41,474 bases of DNA, from contig CAMYZD010000005.1 in assembly GCA_947303735.1 (NCBI GenBank), forward strand, positions 1 to 41,474, given 5' to 3'. Below the pieces are notes generated by a model. The model did no database searches, was not told where the DNA came from, and was given only the letters and a program-made list of their open reading frames with translations. Shown here in pieces: positions 25,640 to 33,893 of the stretch (position 1 is the stretch's first letter; each line of letters opens with the position of its first letter). Source of the stretch: an uncultured Bacteroidales bacterium (lineage in GTDB: Bacteria; Bacteroidota; Bacteroidia; Bacteroidales; P3). The position numbers were made by a program, and so were the translations under genes.

Positions 25640-26122
25640 TCAGTGCAGCGAATCTTTTAAACATTCCTTCAGCAGGGCGGCACACCCGACACAGATGTCC
25701 TCCCAGGCTTGGTCAAAGTTGCGAGTGTACCAGGGGTCGGCGACATCGCGGTGGTGGTGTGCGCTGTCGGAGGGGTCGGTATGGTCTAGTAGCAGGCTTA
25801 TCTTGTTATCGGGGTCGTGAGGGATGATACGACGGATGCCGTAGAGGTTTTCTTCGTCCATGAGCACCAGCAGGTCGTAGTAGTCATAGTCATGGCAAGT
25901 CACCTGTCGTGCGGCATGTCTGGCGCCGTGGATGCCGTGGGCTTCGAGGGTGCGTAGGGCCATGGGGTAGATGGGGTTGCCGATTTCTTCACGGCTGGTG
26001 GCGGCAGAGTCAATCTCGAACAGGTGGGCGACACCGGCTTTCTGCGCCATTTGCCGGAAGACAAATTCGGCAGTGACGCTTCGGCAGATGTTACCATGAC
26101 AGACGAATAGTATCTTTTTCAT
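25640..26122 (-). CDS. Low-molecular-weight protein tyrosine phosphatase
   Basis: Cysteine-dependent phosphatase; bacterial members often act on tyrosine kinases of capsule or exopolysaccharide export. The 160-residue protein has the CX5R active loop at the N-terminus (VCHGNICRS, C8-R14) and the general-acid loop DPWYTRNFDQAW near residue 130. No tyrosine kinase or capsule gene is nearby, so its partner is unknown. It is divergent from the GH20 gene with its own promoter and a leader of about 14 bases. Confidence 0.92.
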   Translation of the reverse strand: MKKILFVCHGNICRSVTAEFVFRQMAQKAGVAHLFEIDSAATSREEIGNPIYPMALRTLEAHGIHGARHAARQVTCHDYDYYDLLVLMDEENLYGIRRIIPHDPDNKISLLLDHTDPSDSAHHHRDVADPWYTRNFDQAWEDICVGCAALLKECLKDSLH

Positions 26123-26142
26123 CTTTTTTTGCTTTGAAAATG

Positions 26143-26150
26143 CAAAGATA
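26143..26150 (-). promoter_or_regulatory. Bacteroidetes -7 promoter element of the phosphatase gene
   Basis: On the minus strand this reads TATCTTTG, an exact TAnnTTTG match, 20 bases before the ATG. Confidence 0.65.
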
Positions 26151-26163
26151 CGATTTTTTTATG

Positions 26164-26171
26164 TACTTTTG
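26164..26171 (+). promoter_or_regulatory. Bacteroidetes -7 promoter element of the GH20-type gene
   Basis: TACTTTTG matches TAnnTTTG, about 50 bases before the chosen start and back to back with the divergent phosphatase promoter. Confidence 0.65.
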
Positions 26172-26222
26172 CAAATTTGAATGAGCCTGGAGCTCCCAAC
26201 AACGAGAAACGAAACAAATAAT

Positions 26223-28787
26223 ATGAAAAAGAGAATTCTACTTTTTTTTGCTGTAGTGCTGATAGGCTGTGAGGTCATGGCACAGAATTCGGATGTCAAT
26301 ATTATCGGTGTCATACCCACTCCCCAACGTGTGGTACTGAACGGAGGAGCACCTGTTGCTTTGGGCAAGAGCAGCCCGCGCCGACACTTTGTGACAGAGA
26401 TCGAGGGGGCAATAAACCAACGTCAGGCCTACCGGTTGGTGATTGCACCAGAGGGCGTCAGCGTGGAGTGTACTACTAATGAGGGATGGGACTACGCGCT
26501 TAGGACGCTCAGCCAGTTGAAAAAACTGTATGACGGCTATGTGCCATGCATGACCATAACGGACTGGCCCGGCTATGAGTATCGAGGCTGGTTGGACGAC
26601 ATAAGCCGCGGTCCGATACCCAACAAGCAGTTCCGTCGCAAGACGCGAGCCTTCGCCGAGCAGTATAAGATGAACTTTGGCAACTACTACACGGAGCATA
26701 CCCTTTACAATGAGGAGTTTCCCGATATCTCGGGTAATAGCGGTATCGGCGACTATGAGTATGCCAACGACCCGTATATGATGGCGAATCTGCAGTGCTT
26801 TGCCCATTTCGAGAAGACACTGCGCATCCCCTACTACCAGAATTTGATGGATAGTCCGACGAATGTGAATCCCTCGAAGGCCGAGACGTATGCGTTTTTG
26901 AAAAGCCAGATTGAGAACGCAGTGGCGGCGTATTATAGCAGTCGTTTTTTCAATATCAACTGCGATGAGACGGAGGCACTGGGTAGCGGTCGCGCCCACC
27001 AGTATGTGAGCGAGAAGGGGGCAGAGGAGGTGTACTGCCAGCATATCAATCGAGTGTACGACATGATACAGGATGCCTATCGCGAAGCGCACGACGGGCA
27101 GGGGAGAATGGATGTGCTGATGTGGGGCGATATCGTAGGCAAGAACCCGTCGATGATGAAGAAATTGCCGAAAGACATGGAGTATATCGTGTGGACTTAT
27201 GGCGCAGCTGAGAGCTATGCCGACATGATTGCCCCTTTCGCTCAACTGCATCGTGAGCAGGGTACCTCCTTCTGGGTGGCGCCAGGAGTGAGCCATTGGA
27301 GCAGTACGCCACAGGTGCGTAACTATATGCAGAACATAGCCTGTCTGGCTCGCGACGGCTACCTGGCTGGGGCACGCGGGCTGATGAATACCGCGTGGGA
27401 CGACAGCGGAGAGAGCCTCTTTGGCGACTGCTGGCATGCGATGGCTTGGGCGGCTGAGATGGCATGGCATCCTATCACTAGCACCGACCCCAAGAAGGCT
27501 AAGGAGGAGATAGCTCGGCGCGAAGCAGCGTTTAACAAGAACTATGACCGCCTGGCCGCTAAGGAACTGCATAGGGTGAATCCCGAAATCGACAATATCT
27601 TCTCCAAATCGATTACCGATATGATTTATGCCGTGGGCGACTTGAACAGCAACAAGTGGGTGGGCGACTGGTTCAATACCCGCGCATTGATGCAGCCCCT
27701 GCTGGAGTTTAACCCCTCGGATGTGGACGAAGCCATGATGCAGCGGTGCGACAGCGTGGAGCGCATAGTGGAGCAGGTGCTGGAGGGAATCGACAGCGCG
27801 ATGGTGCCCCATTTTGCCTATGCCTGCCACCGAATACTCTGTGTGGCAGAGAAGAGCCGCCTGCGCGTGATGCTGTATAACGCATTGAATGGGAAGGGCG
27901 ACTATGTGAAGTTGAAGAATGAGATACAGGTAGCTAGCCGCCAGTATTTCTACCATCTGCACAGCCTGAAGAGGGAGTATCTGCGCCTGTGGGACGAAGA
28001 GTGTACCGACTATAGTCGCGACACTATCTGCAACCGTTATGACCGTTTGGGCAACGAGGTGCAGCAGGCCAGGCAGAAGGTGTTTATCAAGAATGATTAT
28101 CGCGACGGAAAGATGTATGTGACCTTGAAAACCCTATTTGACGACAGACCCATCTACTTTACTGTCGACGGTCGTAAGCCCTCGAAGGGTGCCAACCTAT
28201 ACAAGCGGCCGTTCACTATCGGACGTAGTTTCACTGTGCGTGCGGTGAGCTATAATAAGTGGGACGACCCGGTGTATAGTGAGCAATACTTGCTGTTCCA
28301 TAAGGGTATAGGCAACCTCAAGAAGCTGAACAATCCTTACAGCGACTACCGCAATGTGTACAGCGGTGGGGGCATCAACGCCTTGGCTGACGGAATATTG
28401 GGAAGCGACGAGGCCTACGACGATGGCCACTGGCAGGGCTATTGGGGCAAGGATATCGATGCTGAGTTCGACTTTGGCAGTCTGACCCAGGTGCAGAATA
28501 TCACCATGCGTTTCTTACAGAATACCAATGCTTGGATTCTCTCACCCGAAACAATCGAAGTGTATACCTCGGCCGACGGTACGGAGTGGAAAAAGGTGAG
28601 TACGGAACACTTTACCGCCGACTTTCACGAGTATGGCGCAGTGGTTCACACCCATGCCCTCCGCAACCTCAAACTCAAGACCCGCTATCTGCGTGTGGTA
28701 GTAAAGAACCCTGGCAAACTTCCCTCGTGGCATCCTGGCAAGGGTGGTGACAGTTACCTCTTCTGTGATGAGATAGTAATTGAATAG
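26223..28787 (+). CDS. Exported GH20-type beta-N-acetylhexosaminidase with C-terminal beta domains
   Basis: Probably removes terminal GlcNAc or GalNAc from glycans. The 854-residue protein starts with an export signal (MKKRILLFFAVVLIGC...). LIGC fits a lipobox, but cleavage after VMA is also possible. A GH20b-like N-terminal domain (about 25-110) precedes the TIM barrel, which starts at YEYRGWLDDISRGPIP (about 118-133). NINCDETEALGSGR holds the Asp-Glu pair (D248, E249), with NCDE where GGDE is usual. After helices come a chitobiase-C-like domain (IYFTVDGRKPSKGANLYKRPF) and a discoidin-like domain (FDFGSLTQVQNITMRF, then YTSADGTEWKKV). Start 26223 was chosen for the signal peptide. No Sus-type genes are adjacent. 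Confidence 0.78.
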   Translation: MKKRILLFFAVVLIGCEVMAQNSDVNIIGVIPTPQRVVLNGGAPVALGKSSPRRHFVTEIEGAINQRQAYRLVIAPEGVSVECTTNEGWDYALRTLSQLKKLYDGYVPCMTITDWPGYEYRGWLDDISRGPIPNKQFRRKTRAFAEQYKMNFGNYYTEHTLYNEEFPDISGNSGIGDYEYANDPYMMANLQCFAHFEKTLRIPYYQNLMDSPTNVNPSKAETYAFLKSQIENAVAAYYSSRFFNINCDETEALGSGRAHQYVSEKGAEEVYCQHINRVYDMIQDAYREAHDGQGRMDVLMWGDIVGKNPSMMKKLPKDMEYIVWTYGAAESYADMIAPFAQLHREQGTSFWVAPGVSHWSSTPQVRNYMQNIACLARDGYLAGARGLMNTAWDDSGESLFGDCWHAMAWAAEMAWHPITSTDPKKAKEEIARREAAFNKNYDRLAAKELHRVNPEIDNIFSKSITDMIYAVGDLNSNKWVGDWFNTRALMQPLLEFNPSDVDEAMMQRCDSVERIVEQVLEGIDSAMVPHFAYACHRILCVAEKSRLRVMLYNALNGKGDYVKLKNEIQVASRQYFYHLHSLKREYLRLWDEECTDYSRDTICNRYDRLGNEVQQARQKVFIKNDYRDGKMYVTLKTLFDDRPIYFTVDGRKPSKGANLYKRPFTIGRSFTVRAVSYNKWDDPVYSEQYLLFHKGIGNLKKLNNPYSDYRNVYSGGGINALADGILGSDEAYDDGHWQGYWGKDIDAEFDFGSLTQVQNITMRFLQNTNAWILSPETIEVYTSADGTEWKKVSTEHFTADFHEYGAVVHTHALRNLKLKTRYLRVVVKNPGKLPSWHPGKGGDSYLFCDEIVIE

Positions 28788-28851
28788 CAGCTGGCGCTTT
28801 TTGAAGTAAGAACTATAAACTAAGAATTCGTTAACTCGTGATTAGTGAATA

Positions 28852-28926
28852 GTGATTAGTGATTAGACAAATGAATGTTGCAGCCAATTTCAATTTTCAA
28901 TTTTCAATTTCAAAGGCGGCAGCCAA
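28852..28926 (-). repeat. Composite dispersed repeat, copy 2 (inverted)
   Basis: 28852-28874 is the exact 23-base reverse complement of 22500-22522, and GGCGGCAGCCAA (28915-28926) is that of 22441-22452. The 40 bases between hold TTTTCAA repeats. Adjacent DNA has further ATTAGTGA, TTCAATTT, CATTAACACATTCA and TTAATTCTTAA units, filling the 246-base spacer between the GH20 and flavodoxin genes. Confidence 0.65.
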
Positions 28927-29033
28927 CTTTCAATTTTCAATTTAAAAAGCACCAAGGACTAACACATTAACGCATTCACGCATTAACACATTCATTTAAT
29001 TCTTAATTTTTAATTCTTAATTTGTGCGGGGGC

Positions 29034-29444
29034 TTATTTTGTCGTAGAGAGAATAAACTCGCGGAGGTTGTCGAGATCTTCCTTGTTGGGATGCCCTTTG
29101 TGGAGCGGACCCATCGCTCCCCGACAGGTGAACTCCTGTTCGGAGACTGTTATGCCTTGGGCTTCGAGCATCTGGCGCATCAGCGGGACAGGCGATTTGA
29201 TAATAGCGCACGACCCGAAGCAGACAACACGCTTTACCTTCTCAGTTGTAAGTGTTTTGATAAAAGCTCCAATGCTGCTGTCAACCTTACCAAGAAACAC
29301 TCCTGCTCCTAGATAGAGTGTGTCGACAGGTTCTGTGAGGGGTACGCTGACTAGTTGGGGAGTTTCTTTTGTTACCTCTCCAACAATATTGGCCATCAGG
29401 GTCGTATGGCCGAATTTGCTATAATATCGAATGGCTGTTTTCAT
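29034..29444 (-). CDS. Flavodoxin-like protein
   Basis: FMN-binding electron carrier fold. The 136-residue protein has the phosphate-binding loop IRYYSKFGHTTLMAN (about 5-19, family T/S-x-T/F-G-x-T pattern), then TLYLGAGVFLGKVDSS and VVCFGSCAIIKSP in the positions of the flavin-binding loops. It lies 14 bases downstream of a radical SAM gene on the same strand and is probably co-transcribed. Supplying electrons to that enzyme is a plausible but unproven role. Confidence 0.82.
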   Translation of the reverse strand: MKTAIRYYSKFGHTTLMANIVGEVTKETPQLVSVPLTEPVDTLYLGAGVFLGKVDSSIGAFIKTLTTEKVKRVVCFGSCAIIKSPVPLMRQMLEAQGITVSEQEFTCRGAMGPLHKGHPNKEDLDNLREFILSTTK

Positions 29445-29458
29445 TTCTCTTTTAAGTG

Positions 29459-30571
29459 TTAGTTGGATGATGCCATCATCTTCTCAATTTCTTCACGGTG
29501 CTCATGGAGGGTACACCCGCCGGTGTGTTCCCAACCCAGGATGCTGGAGTTGCGGAGGGCGCGGAAAAGGGGAGATCTTAAGGCTCCTTTGACACCTATT
29601 TCCAGCACATTGCTGTCGGAGAAGGGTGAGAATGGGCAGGGCTCGGCCGAGCCGTCGGGCCCAATGTGGAAGAATCCACGACCCGAAGCGATGCAGCCTC
29701 CTGTGACCTTCTCGTCACCTGGGAAGGAGAAGAAGATGATGTCGTGGTAGTCGTTGCGCCGCTGCATCACCACCTGCTCCATTTGGATGACCTGTTCTTC
29801 GGTGAGGGCCAGATGCTCTGTGCCTTTCTCTGTAGGCACATATTCTATGTAGAAGAGCAGTCGGCAGCGTTTCTCTCGTAGGGAGTCGATGAATTGGGGA
29901 GAAGTGACCAACTCGATATTCTCAGTGGTGACTGTGATGCTGGCACCGAAAATGAGGTCCTCTTTCTTGAGCATATCCATCGAAAGCATGGCGCGTTCGA
30001 ATACCCCTCGTCCTCGTCGTTCGTCGGTACCCATGGCGGTTCCTTCGATGCTGATGACGGGGATGATGTTGAGGTTCTTCTTGATAAGGTCGATATAGGT
30101 GGGACCTATCAAGGTGCCGTTGGTAAACACTGGGAATATCATTTCCTTCACAGAGGCTACCCGCTCAATAATGTCGCGACGCATCATGGGTTCTCCACCT
30201 GCCAGCAGGGTAAAGTTGACCCCCAGTGCGGCGGCCTCGGTGAAGATGTCGCGCCATTGCTCGGGTGTGAGGGTGGTTTTCCGCTGCTCGGTATTGTCCT
30301 CAGCGATACCGTTGCTACGGGCATAGCAGCCTTTGCAGTGGAGGTTGCATGTGGTAGATATGCTGGCAATGAGGAAAGGCGGAACTGCCAACCCTTCATT
30401 GTCCAGCGCCTCGTGCCGCTTTCGTTCGGATTTTTCCACTACGCGGCGCATACGGTGCACGAACCGCGCTTCGCGGGGGTTGGACAATACGTTACGGTAG
30501 GCTGCCTCCATAAATTCACGGATTCCTCCTGACATATAGGCGGCCAAGTCGAATGTTTGGTCTTGGGTCAT
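29459..30571 (-). CDS. Radical SAM enzyme with SPASM-like C-terminal cysteines
   Basis: The 370-residue protein has the radical SAM cluster motif CNLHCKGC (C75, C79, C82), the SAM-binding LLAGGEPMMR, and the barrel strands VFTNGTLI and ISIEGTAMGTDERRG. The C-terminal part has extra cysteines (GGCIASGRG, AEPCPFSPF, GGCTLHEH) that could hold another Fe-S cluster as in SPASM/Twitch proteins. An N-terminal helical region of about 60 residues precedes the barrel. The substrate is unknown, and no short peptide precursor gene was seen next to it. ATG 30571 was preferred over 30601 because AGGAGA lies 1-2 bases before it. It is followed by the flavodoxin gene. Confidence 0.85.
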   Translation of the reverse strand: MTQDQTFDLAAYMSGGIREFMEAAYRNVLSNPREARFVHRMRRVVEKSERKRHEALDNEGLAVPPFLIASISTTCNLHCKGCYARSNGIAEDNTEQRKTTLTPEQWRDIFTEAAALGVNFTLLAGGEPMMRRDIIERVASVKEMIFPVFTNGTLIGPTYIDLIKKNLNIIPVISIEGTAMGTDERRGRGVFERAMLSMDMLKKEDLIFGASITVTTENIELVTSPQFIDSLREKRCRLLFYIEYVPTEKGTEHLALTEEQVIQMEQVVMQRRNDYHDIIFFSFPGDEKVTGGCIASGRGFFHIGPDGSAEPCPFSPFSDSNVLEIGVKGALRSPLFRALRNSSILGWEHTGGCTLHEHREEIEKMMASSN

Positions 30572-30705
30572 TTCTCCTGATATAACTATAAATCCTCTCA
30601 AACGCTTTGAGCTGGTGGTATTGTCAGTGGCGTTGAGATGGGGATACTCTTCCTTTGACGCTTTGAATATATGACATGAAAAGTCGGTCTATTGGCCGAT
30701 TGGGG

Positions 30706-31248
30706 TTAGAGCATTCCCTCGATGTCCTTCTCAAAGTCTTTGGGGTCGATGGTCGGGGCATAGCGGAGCACCTTGGTACCATCGCGCGAGATGAGGAACT
30801 TAGTGAAGTTCCACAGGATGTCGCTATCTTTTTCCACCGACTTGCTGAGTTTCTTCAGCATGACGTGGGTGGCCTTGGCCTTCAAGCCGCTGTATTCCTC
30901 GGTGGGAGCCTGCTCTTTCAGCCATGCGAAGATGGGGTGCTCGTCGGGACCGTTGACATCAATTTTCTTCATGATTTGGAAGGTCACACCATAGTTGACG
31001 CGGCAGAACGACTGAATCTCGCTGTCTGAGCCGGGGTCCTGCTCATTGAATTGGTTGCAGGGGAATCCAATAACCACCAGACCACGGTCGCGGTACTTCT
31101 CGTTCAGTGCTTCAAGCGCGTCGAATTGGGGAGTAAAACCACACTTGCTGGCGGTGTTGACAATGAGCAGTACCTTACCCTCAAACTCTTTAAAGTCTAT
31201 TTCTTTGCCGTTGCTTGCTAGGGCTTTGTAATCAAATATTGTTGCCAT
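30706..31248 (-). CDS. Glutathione peroxidase-family thiol peroxidase
   Basis: Reduces hydroperoxides, probably with thioredoxin in bacteria. The 180-residue protein has the active-site segment LIVNTASKCGFTPQ with peroxidatic C36 (Cys, not Sec), then FPCNQFNEQDPGS, and the Trp-Asn pair of the tetrad in LWNFTKFLI. It lies downstream of the bacterioferritin gene on the same strand, but a nested hairpin (31269-31308) stands between them. Together with bacterioferritin it suggests an oxidative-stress or iron-handling pair. Confidence 0.95.
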   Translation of the reverse strand: MATIFDYKALASNGKEIDFKEFEGKVLLIVNTASKCGFTPQFDALEALNEKYRDRGLVVIGFPCNQFNEQDPGSDSEIQSFCRVNYGVTFQIMKKIDVNGPDEHPIFAWLKEQAPTEEYSGLKAKATHVMLKKLSKSVEKDSDILWNFTKFLISRDGTKVLRYAPTIDPKDFEKDIEGML

Positions 31249-31268
31249 TTCTTTCGGGTTGTTATTGA

Positions 31269-31308
31269 ACCGTCGCGCTCACGCCGATAAGTCGGCTGGC
31301 GCGACGGT
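31269..31308 (-). terminator. Nested GC-rich hairpin between bacterioferritin and peroxidase genes
   Basis: ACCGTCGCGC (31269-31278) pairs with GCGCGACGGT (31299-31308), and GCCGA/TCGGC (31283-31296) forms an inner stem. It is probably a terminator of the bacterioferritin transcript or an RNA-stabilising element; there is no U-tract. Confidence 0.55.
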
Positions 31309-31319
31309 AATATCCTATA

Positions 31320-31775
31320 CTACATCTGTTTCACTAGCCAGTTCTGAACACCGATCATTTCGATAAGGTCGAGTTGTTCTTGGCTCCAGAAGAGGTCCTC
31401 CTCCTCGTCGACGAGGTATGCCTTCAGCAGGTCGTAGGTGACGGGGTCGTCGCAAACACCCTCCATGCACTTGCGCAGCACTTCCACACCAGGTCCTTGG
31501 ATGGCCAGGTCGGCCTTCACATACTCTACGGGGTTGCACACCATCTCGCGGGGCTGGTGCCCCTCGAACTTCACCTCGCCACCAAGGTCGAGAATGCGGT
31601 CGACGAACTTTTCAACCCAACCCATTTCCTCGCCAAAATGGCCAATATATTTCTCTCCGAGTTTGTCAAAACCCTGTGACTTGATGATTTGGCCTTGCAT
31701 TTTGTGAACCAATGCGCCCTCAGTAAGGTGGGTGACGAAAAACTGCAGTGCTTCTATTGATTTCTTACTATCCAT
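31320..31775 (-). CDS. bfr: Bacterioferritin-like protein
   Basis: Ferritin-like four-helix protein for iron storage or detoxification. The 151-residue protein has family-like helix motifs: YIGHFGEEMGWVEKFVDRILDLGGE (about 43-67, with E/H metal-ligand candidates) and DEEEDLFWSQEQLDLIEMIGVQNWLVKQM at the C-terminus, which closely matches bacterioferritin ends. Some N-terminal ligands are less conserved (EGALVHKM), so ferroxidase activity should not be assumed. It has a clear minus-strand promoter and is divergent from an AraC-type regulator gene. Confidence 0.8.
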   Translation of the reverse strand: MDSKKSIEALQFFVTHLTEGALVHKMQGQIIKSQGFDKLGEKYIGHFGEEMGWVEKFVDRILDLGGEVKFEGHQPREMVCNPVEYVKADLAIQGPGVEVLRKCMEGVCDDPVTYDLLKAYLVDEEEDLFWSQEQLDLIEMIGVQNWLVKQM

Positions 31776-31829
31776 AGTTGTTTGTTTATTAGGTTGTTAA
31801 TAATATTTGTATATCTTTTTTCGTAACTG

Positions 31830-31837
31830 CAAAAATA
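31830..31837 (-). promoter_or_regulatory. Bacteroidetes -7 promoter element of bfr
   Basis: Reads TATTTTTG on the minus strand, an exact TAnnTTTG match, about 55 bases before the ATG. Confidence 0.65.
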
Positions 31838-31912
31838 CTCTTTTTTCTTCACATTTACCCTATCCCAAGCAGTCAAAAAATGGTCTGAAACAAACATGTC
31901 GGATATTTTTTG

Positions 31913-31920
31913 TATATTTG
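31913..31920 (+). promoter_or_regulatory. Bacteroidetes -7 promoter element of the AraC-type gene
   Basis: TATATTTG matches TAnnTTTG, with the expected transcription start near 31927, about 24 bases before the ATG. Confidence 0.65.
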
Positions 31921-31950
31921 CACCGATAATGCCATTGAATAGTATCGCCT

Positions 31951-32829
31951 ATGTATGCTCTACGCCAGTTCTTTATCTCTGTTTTGGGGGCAAAAGCCGA
32001 TGAGATTGTCTCGGACGAGTTGGTCTGTGTTGAGACCAACACTGAGACCACATTCTATACCAACCGCATGCAAGACACGCTGGCGGCCTATACCTACACA
32101 TTAGTGGAGCAAGGCACCCTCACACTCAACTATAACGGCCGTCTGCTCACGCTTCATCGGGGCGATATCTATATCTATTCTCCGGGCTTTCAGATAACCA
32201 TTGTCAGTGGCTCGCCCGACTATCATGCTCTCTGTCTCATGGCCGACGAGAATATGACGCTGACCACCCCTGCCATCCGCAACATCATTCGTGCTGCCTA
32301 CCTGCCCATAGTCGAGTGGGGCGAACCTGTGGTGCATGTGCCTGAACCTTGGTTCGGACGCCTATGGAAACGTATGGTCGAGGTGGTCGAATACCAGCAG
32401 TCGTCGCACCGCTTCCGCGATGAGGCACTGCGTACACTTTACACCCTATTCCTTCTCGACCTTTCTGATGTTCAAGAGCGTGCCGTGGGCAATCATCGCT
32501 ATAGTGAGCGAACCACTGAGCTCTTTGTGGGTTTCATCCGTCTGCTGTCGATTCACTTTGTCGAACACCATGATATTGGTTTCTATGCTTCCGAGCTGTG
32601 CATCACCACTACCCACCTTTCACGCATTGTGCGCCAAGTAACAGGTCGCACTGTAGTAGACTACGTCAACCAGATGCTTCTGATGGAGGCCTCTTGGTTA
32701 TTGCAAACCACCAATCTTCCTCTTGCTGTTATCGCCGAGAGACTTCACTTTGCCGACCAGTCGAGCTTTGGAAAATTCTTTCGCCGGATGAAAGGCGTTT
32801 CCCCCAAAGCCTACCGCTCGCAGTGCTGA
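31951..32829 (+). CDS. AraC-family transcriptional regulator
   Basis: The 292-residue protein has an N-terminal cupin-like sensor domain (about 1-140; TYTLVEQGTLTLNYNGRLLTLHRGDIYIYSPG) and a C-terminal AraC double helix-turn-helix (about 195-290). Recognisable parts of the latter are IGFYASELCITTTHLSRIVRQVTGR and LAVIAERLHFADQSSFGKFFRRMKGVSPKAYR. The ligand is unknown. Candidate targets are the divergent bfr gene or genes elsewhere. The downstream methyltransferase gene converges 18 bases away without an obvious terminator. Confidence 0.92.
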   Translation: MYALRQFFISVLGAKADEIVSDELVCVETNTETTFYTNRMQDTLAAYTYTLVEQGTLTLNYNGRLLTLHRGDIYIYSPGFQITIVSGSPDYHALCLMADENMTLTTPAIRNIIRAAYLPIVEWGEPVVHVPEPWFGRLWKRMVEVVEYQQSSHRFRDEALRTLYTLFLLDLSDVQERAVGNHRYSERTTELFVGFIRLLSIHFVEHHDIGFYASELCITTTHLSRIVRQVTGRTVVDYVNQMLLMEASWLLQTTNLPLAVIAERLHFADQSSFGKFFRRMKGVSPKAYRSQC

Positions 32830-32847
32830 GCAACATTCGTCAGCCTA

Positions 32848-33330
32848 TCAATACCTTTTGGTTATAGCCTTATATTGAAGATATTCTTCGCCAAAGTCGG
32901 CTTCCAAACGCTTCTCCTCACTTCTCACCTGTAGTGTCAGCAGTATCACCTCCACGATGAAGATGACCACAGGCCAAATGCTCATAAGGAGCAGGAGCCA
33001 TCCGATGTGGTAGACGTATATCCCCACAAGCATCGGGTTGCGACTGTAGGCGTAGGGGCCGTCGGTCAGCAGGCGCTTGGTGCGGGGTGCCACTTCGTGG
33101 TTGAAGGCATCGAATGGATTCCCCTCGCCAACTCGCCTCATATAGACGATACTCCAAATGCTCAACGCTAAGCCGGCTATTGCCAGAAGGGCAAGCAGAG
33201 ACCATTTTAAGGTGTCTCTTTGGATATGAATCCAATCGTTTTCGGCAACTAACACCATCAAGGCCGGTATGCCGATCACAAATATTGCCAGCCCCAGCAA
33301 ATATCCAAATATGTGCGAATGTGTTTTCAT
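32848..33330 (-). CDS. PEMT/ICMT-family integral membrane methyltransferase-like protein
   Basis: The 160-residue protein has four to five hydrophobic helices and the conserved C-terminal core of the phospholipid/isoprenylcysteine methyltransferase family: LLTDGPYAYSRNPMLVGIYVYHIGWLLL followed by EEKRLEADFGEEYLQYK. Such proteins use SAM to methylate lipids or small molecules at the membrane, but the substrate is unknown in most bacterial members. The upstream spacer contains tandem repeats (33340-33477). Confidence 0.82.
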   Translation of the reverse strand: MKTHSHIFGYLLGLAIFVIGIPALMVLVAENDWIHIQRDTLKWSLLALLAIAGLALSIWSIVYMRRVGEGNPFDAFNHEVAPRTKRLLTDGPYAYSRNPMLVGIYVYHIGWLLLLMSIWPVVIFIVEVILLTLQVRSEEKRLEADFGEEYLQYKAITKRY

Positions 33331-33339
33331 ACAAGATGG

Positions 33340-33477
33340 GTTCTATTAATTCAAAAGTTGGGAGTAAAAGTGGGAGTAAAAATGGAAGTTAAAATGGACA
33401 ATACTATTGACGACCAAGCATTTGTCCTATTTAACTTCCTATTTAACTCCCCATTTAACTTCCTATTTAACTCCATA
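33340..33477. repeat. Tandem and inverted TTTAACTTCC-type repeats
   Basis: Four units of about 12-13 bases (pattern TATTTAACTTCC or TATTTAACTCC) lie at 33428-33474. The left side has GGGAGTAAAAGT and GGAAGTTAAAATGG (33362-33396), which is nearly the reverse complement of CCATTTAACTTCC. The spacer could fold into a large hairpin; no coding capacity was seen. Confidence 0.55.
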
Positions 33478-33509
33478 TTATAGAAGTCCTCACAATACAC
33501 AACGCCGTC

Positions 33510-33806
33510 CTACGGCAGTTTCTTAGAACGTTTAGGATTATGGGGAAACCACCCTTTCTCTACCCGTTTGCGTTGTTTGAACAACTCAAGGATAGACCAA
33601 AGGCTGGAGAAAGCCAGCACGCCGAGGAAGGTGGAGAGGATGTCGTTAGTTGCAACCAACGAGCCTGCGATGCCGCCCAACCCTACCAAAAGGAACAGCC
33701 ACCAGCATCCCACGCCCCAATAATACTCTGCTTTGATGACAATCGGGTGGAATGCCCCAATGCAGAGGAATGTGGCAGCGCCGATGATTAGTCCATTGAA
33801 ATTCAT
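33510..33806 (-). CDS. Small DUF4491-family membrane protein
   Basis: The 98-residue protein starts MNFNGLIIGAATFLCIGAFHPIVIKAEYYWG and has three hydrophobic helices, then a basic tail (FKQRKRVEKGWFPHNPKRSKKLP). This matches the small DUF4491 family found in Bacteroidetes and Firmicutes; its function is unknown. A longer frame (33833) adds nine residues; 33806 fits the family start. It is on the same strand as the alcohol dehydrogenase gene, 87 bases downstream of it. Confidence 0.82.
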   Translation of the reverse strand: MNFNGLIIGAATFLCIGAFHPIVIKAEYYWGVGCWWLFLLVGLGGIAGSLVATNDILSTFLGVLAFSSLWSILELFKQRKRVEKGWFPHNPKRSKKLP

Positions 33807-33893
33807 GATTCCTTTCTGTTTGTTCCCTTGCAATTAATAGGTCTCTTTTCAGTGTATGCTATAGTTTGGATGCTGTGCAGCCTTTTTATGTTC

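Noticed and set aside
26238-27962. 574-codon open frame on the minus strand opposite the GH20 gene
   Set aside because: It lies wholly antisense to a clear gene and has the His/Leu-rich composition of a shadow frame in GC-rich third positions.
33425-33477. Possible CRISPR-like array
   Set aside because: Units are only 12-13 bases, directly adjacent, with no unique spacers and no cas genes in the window.
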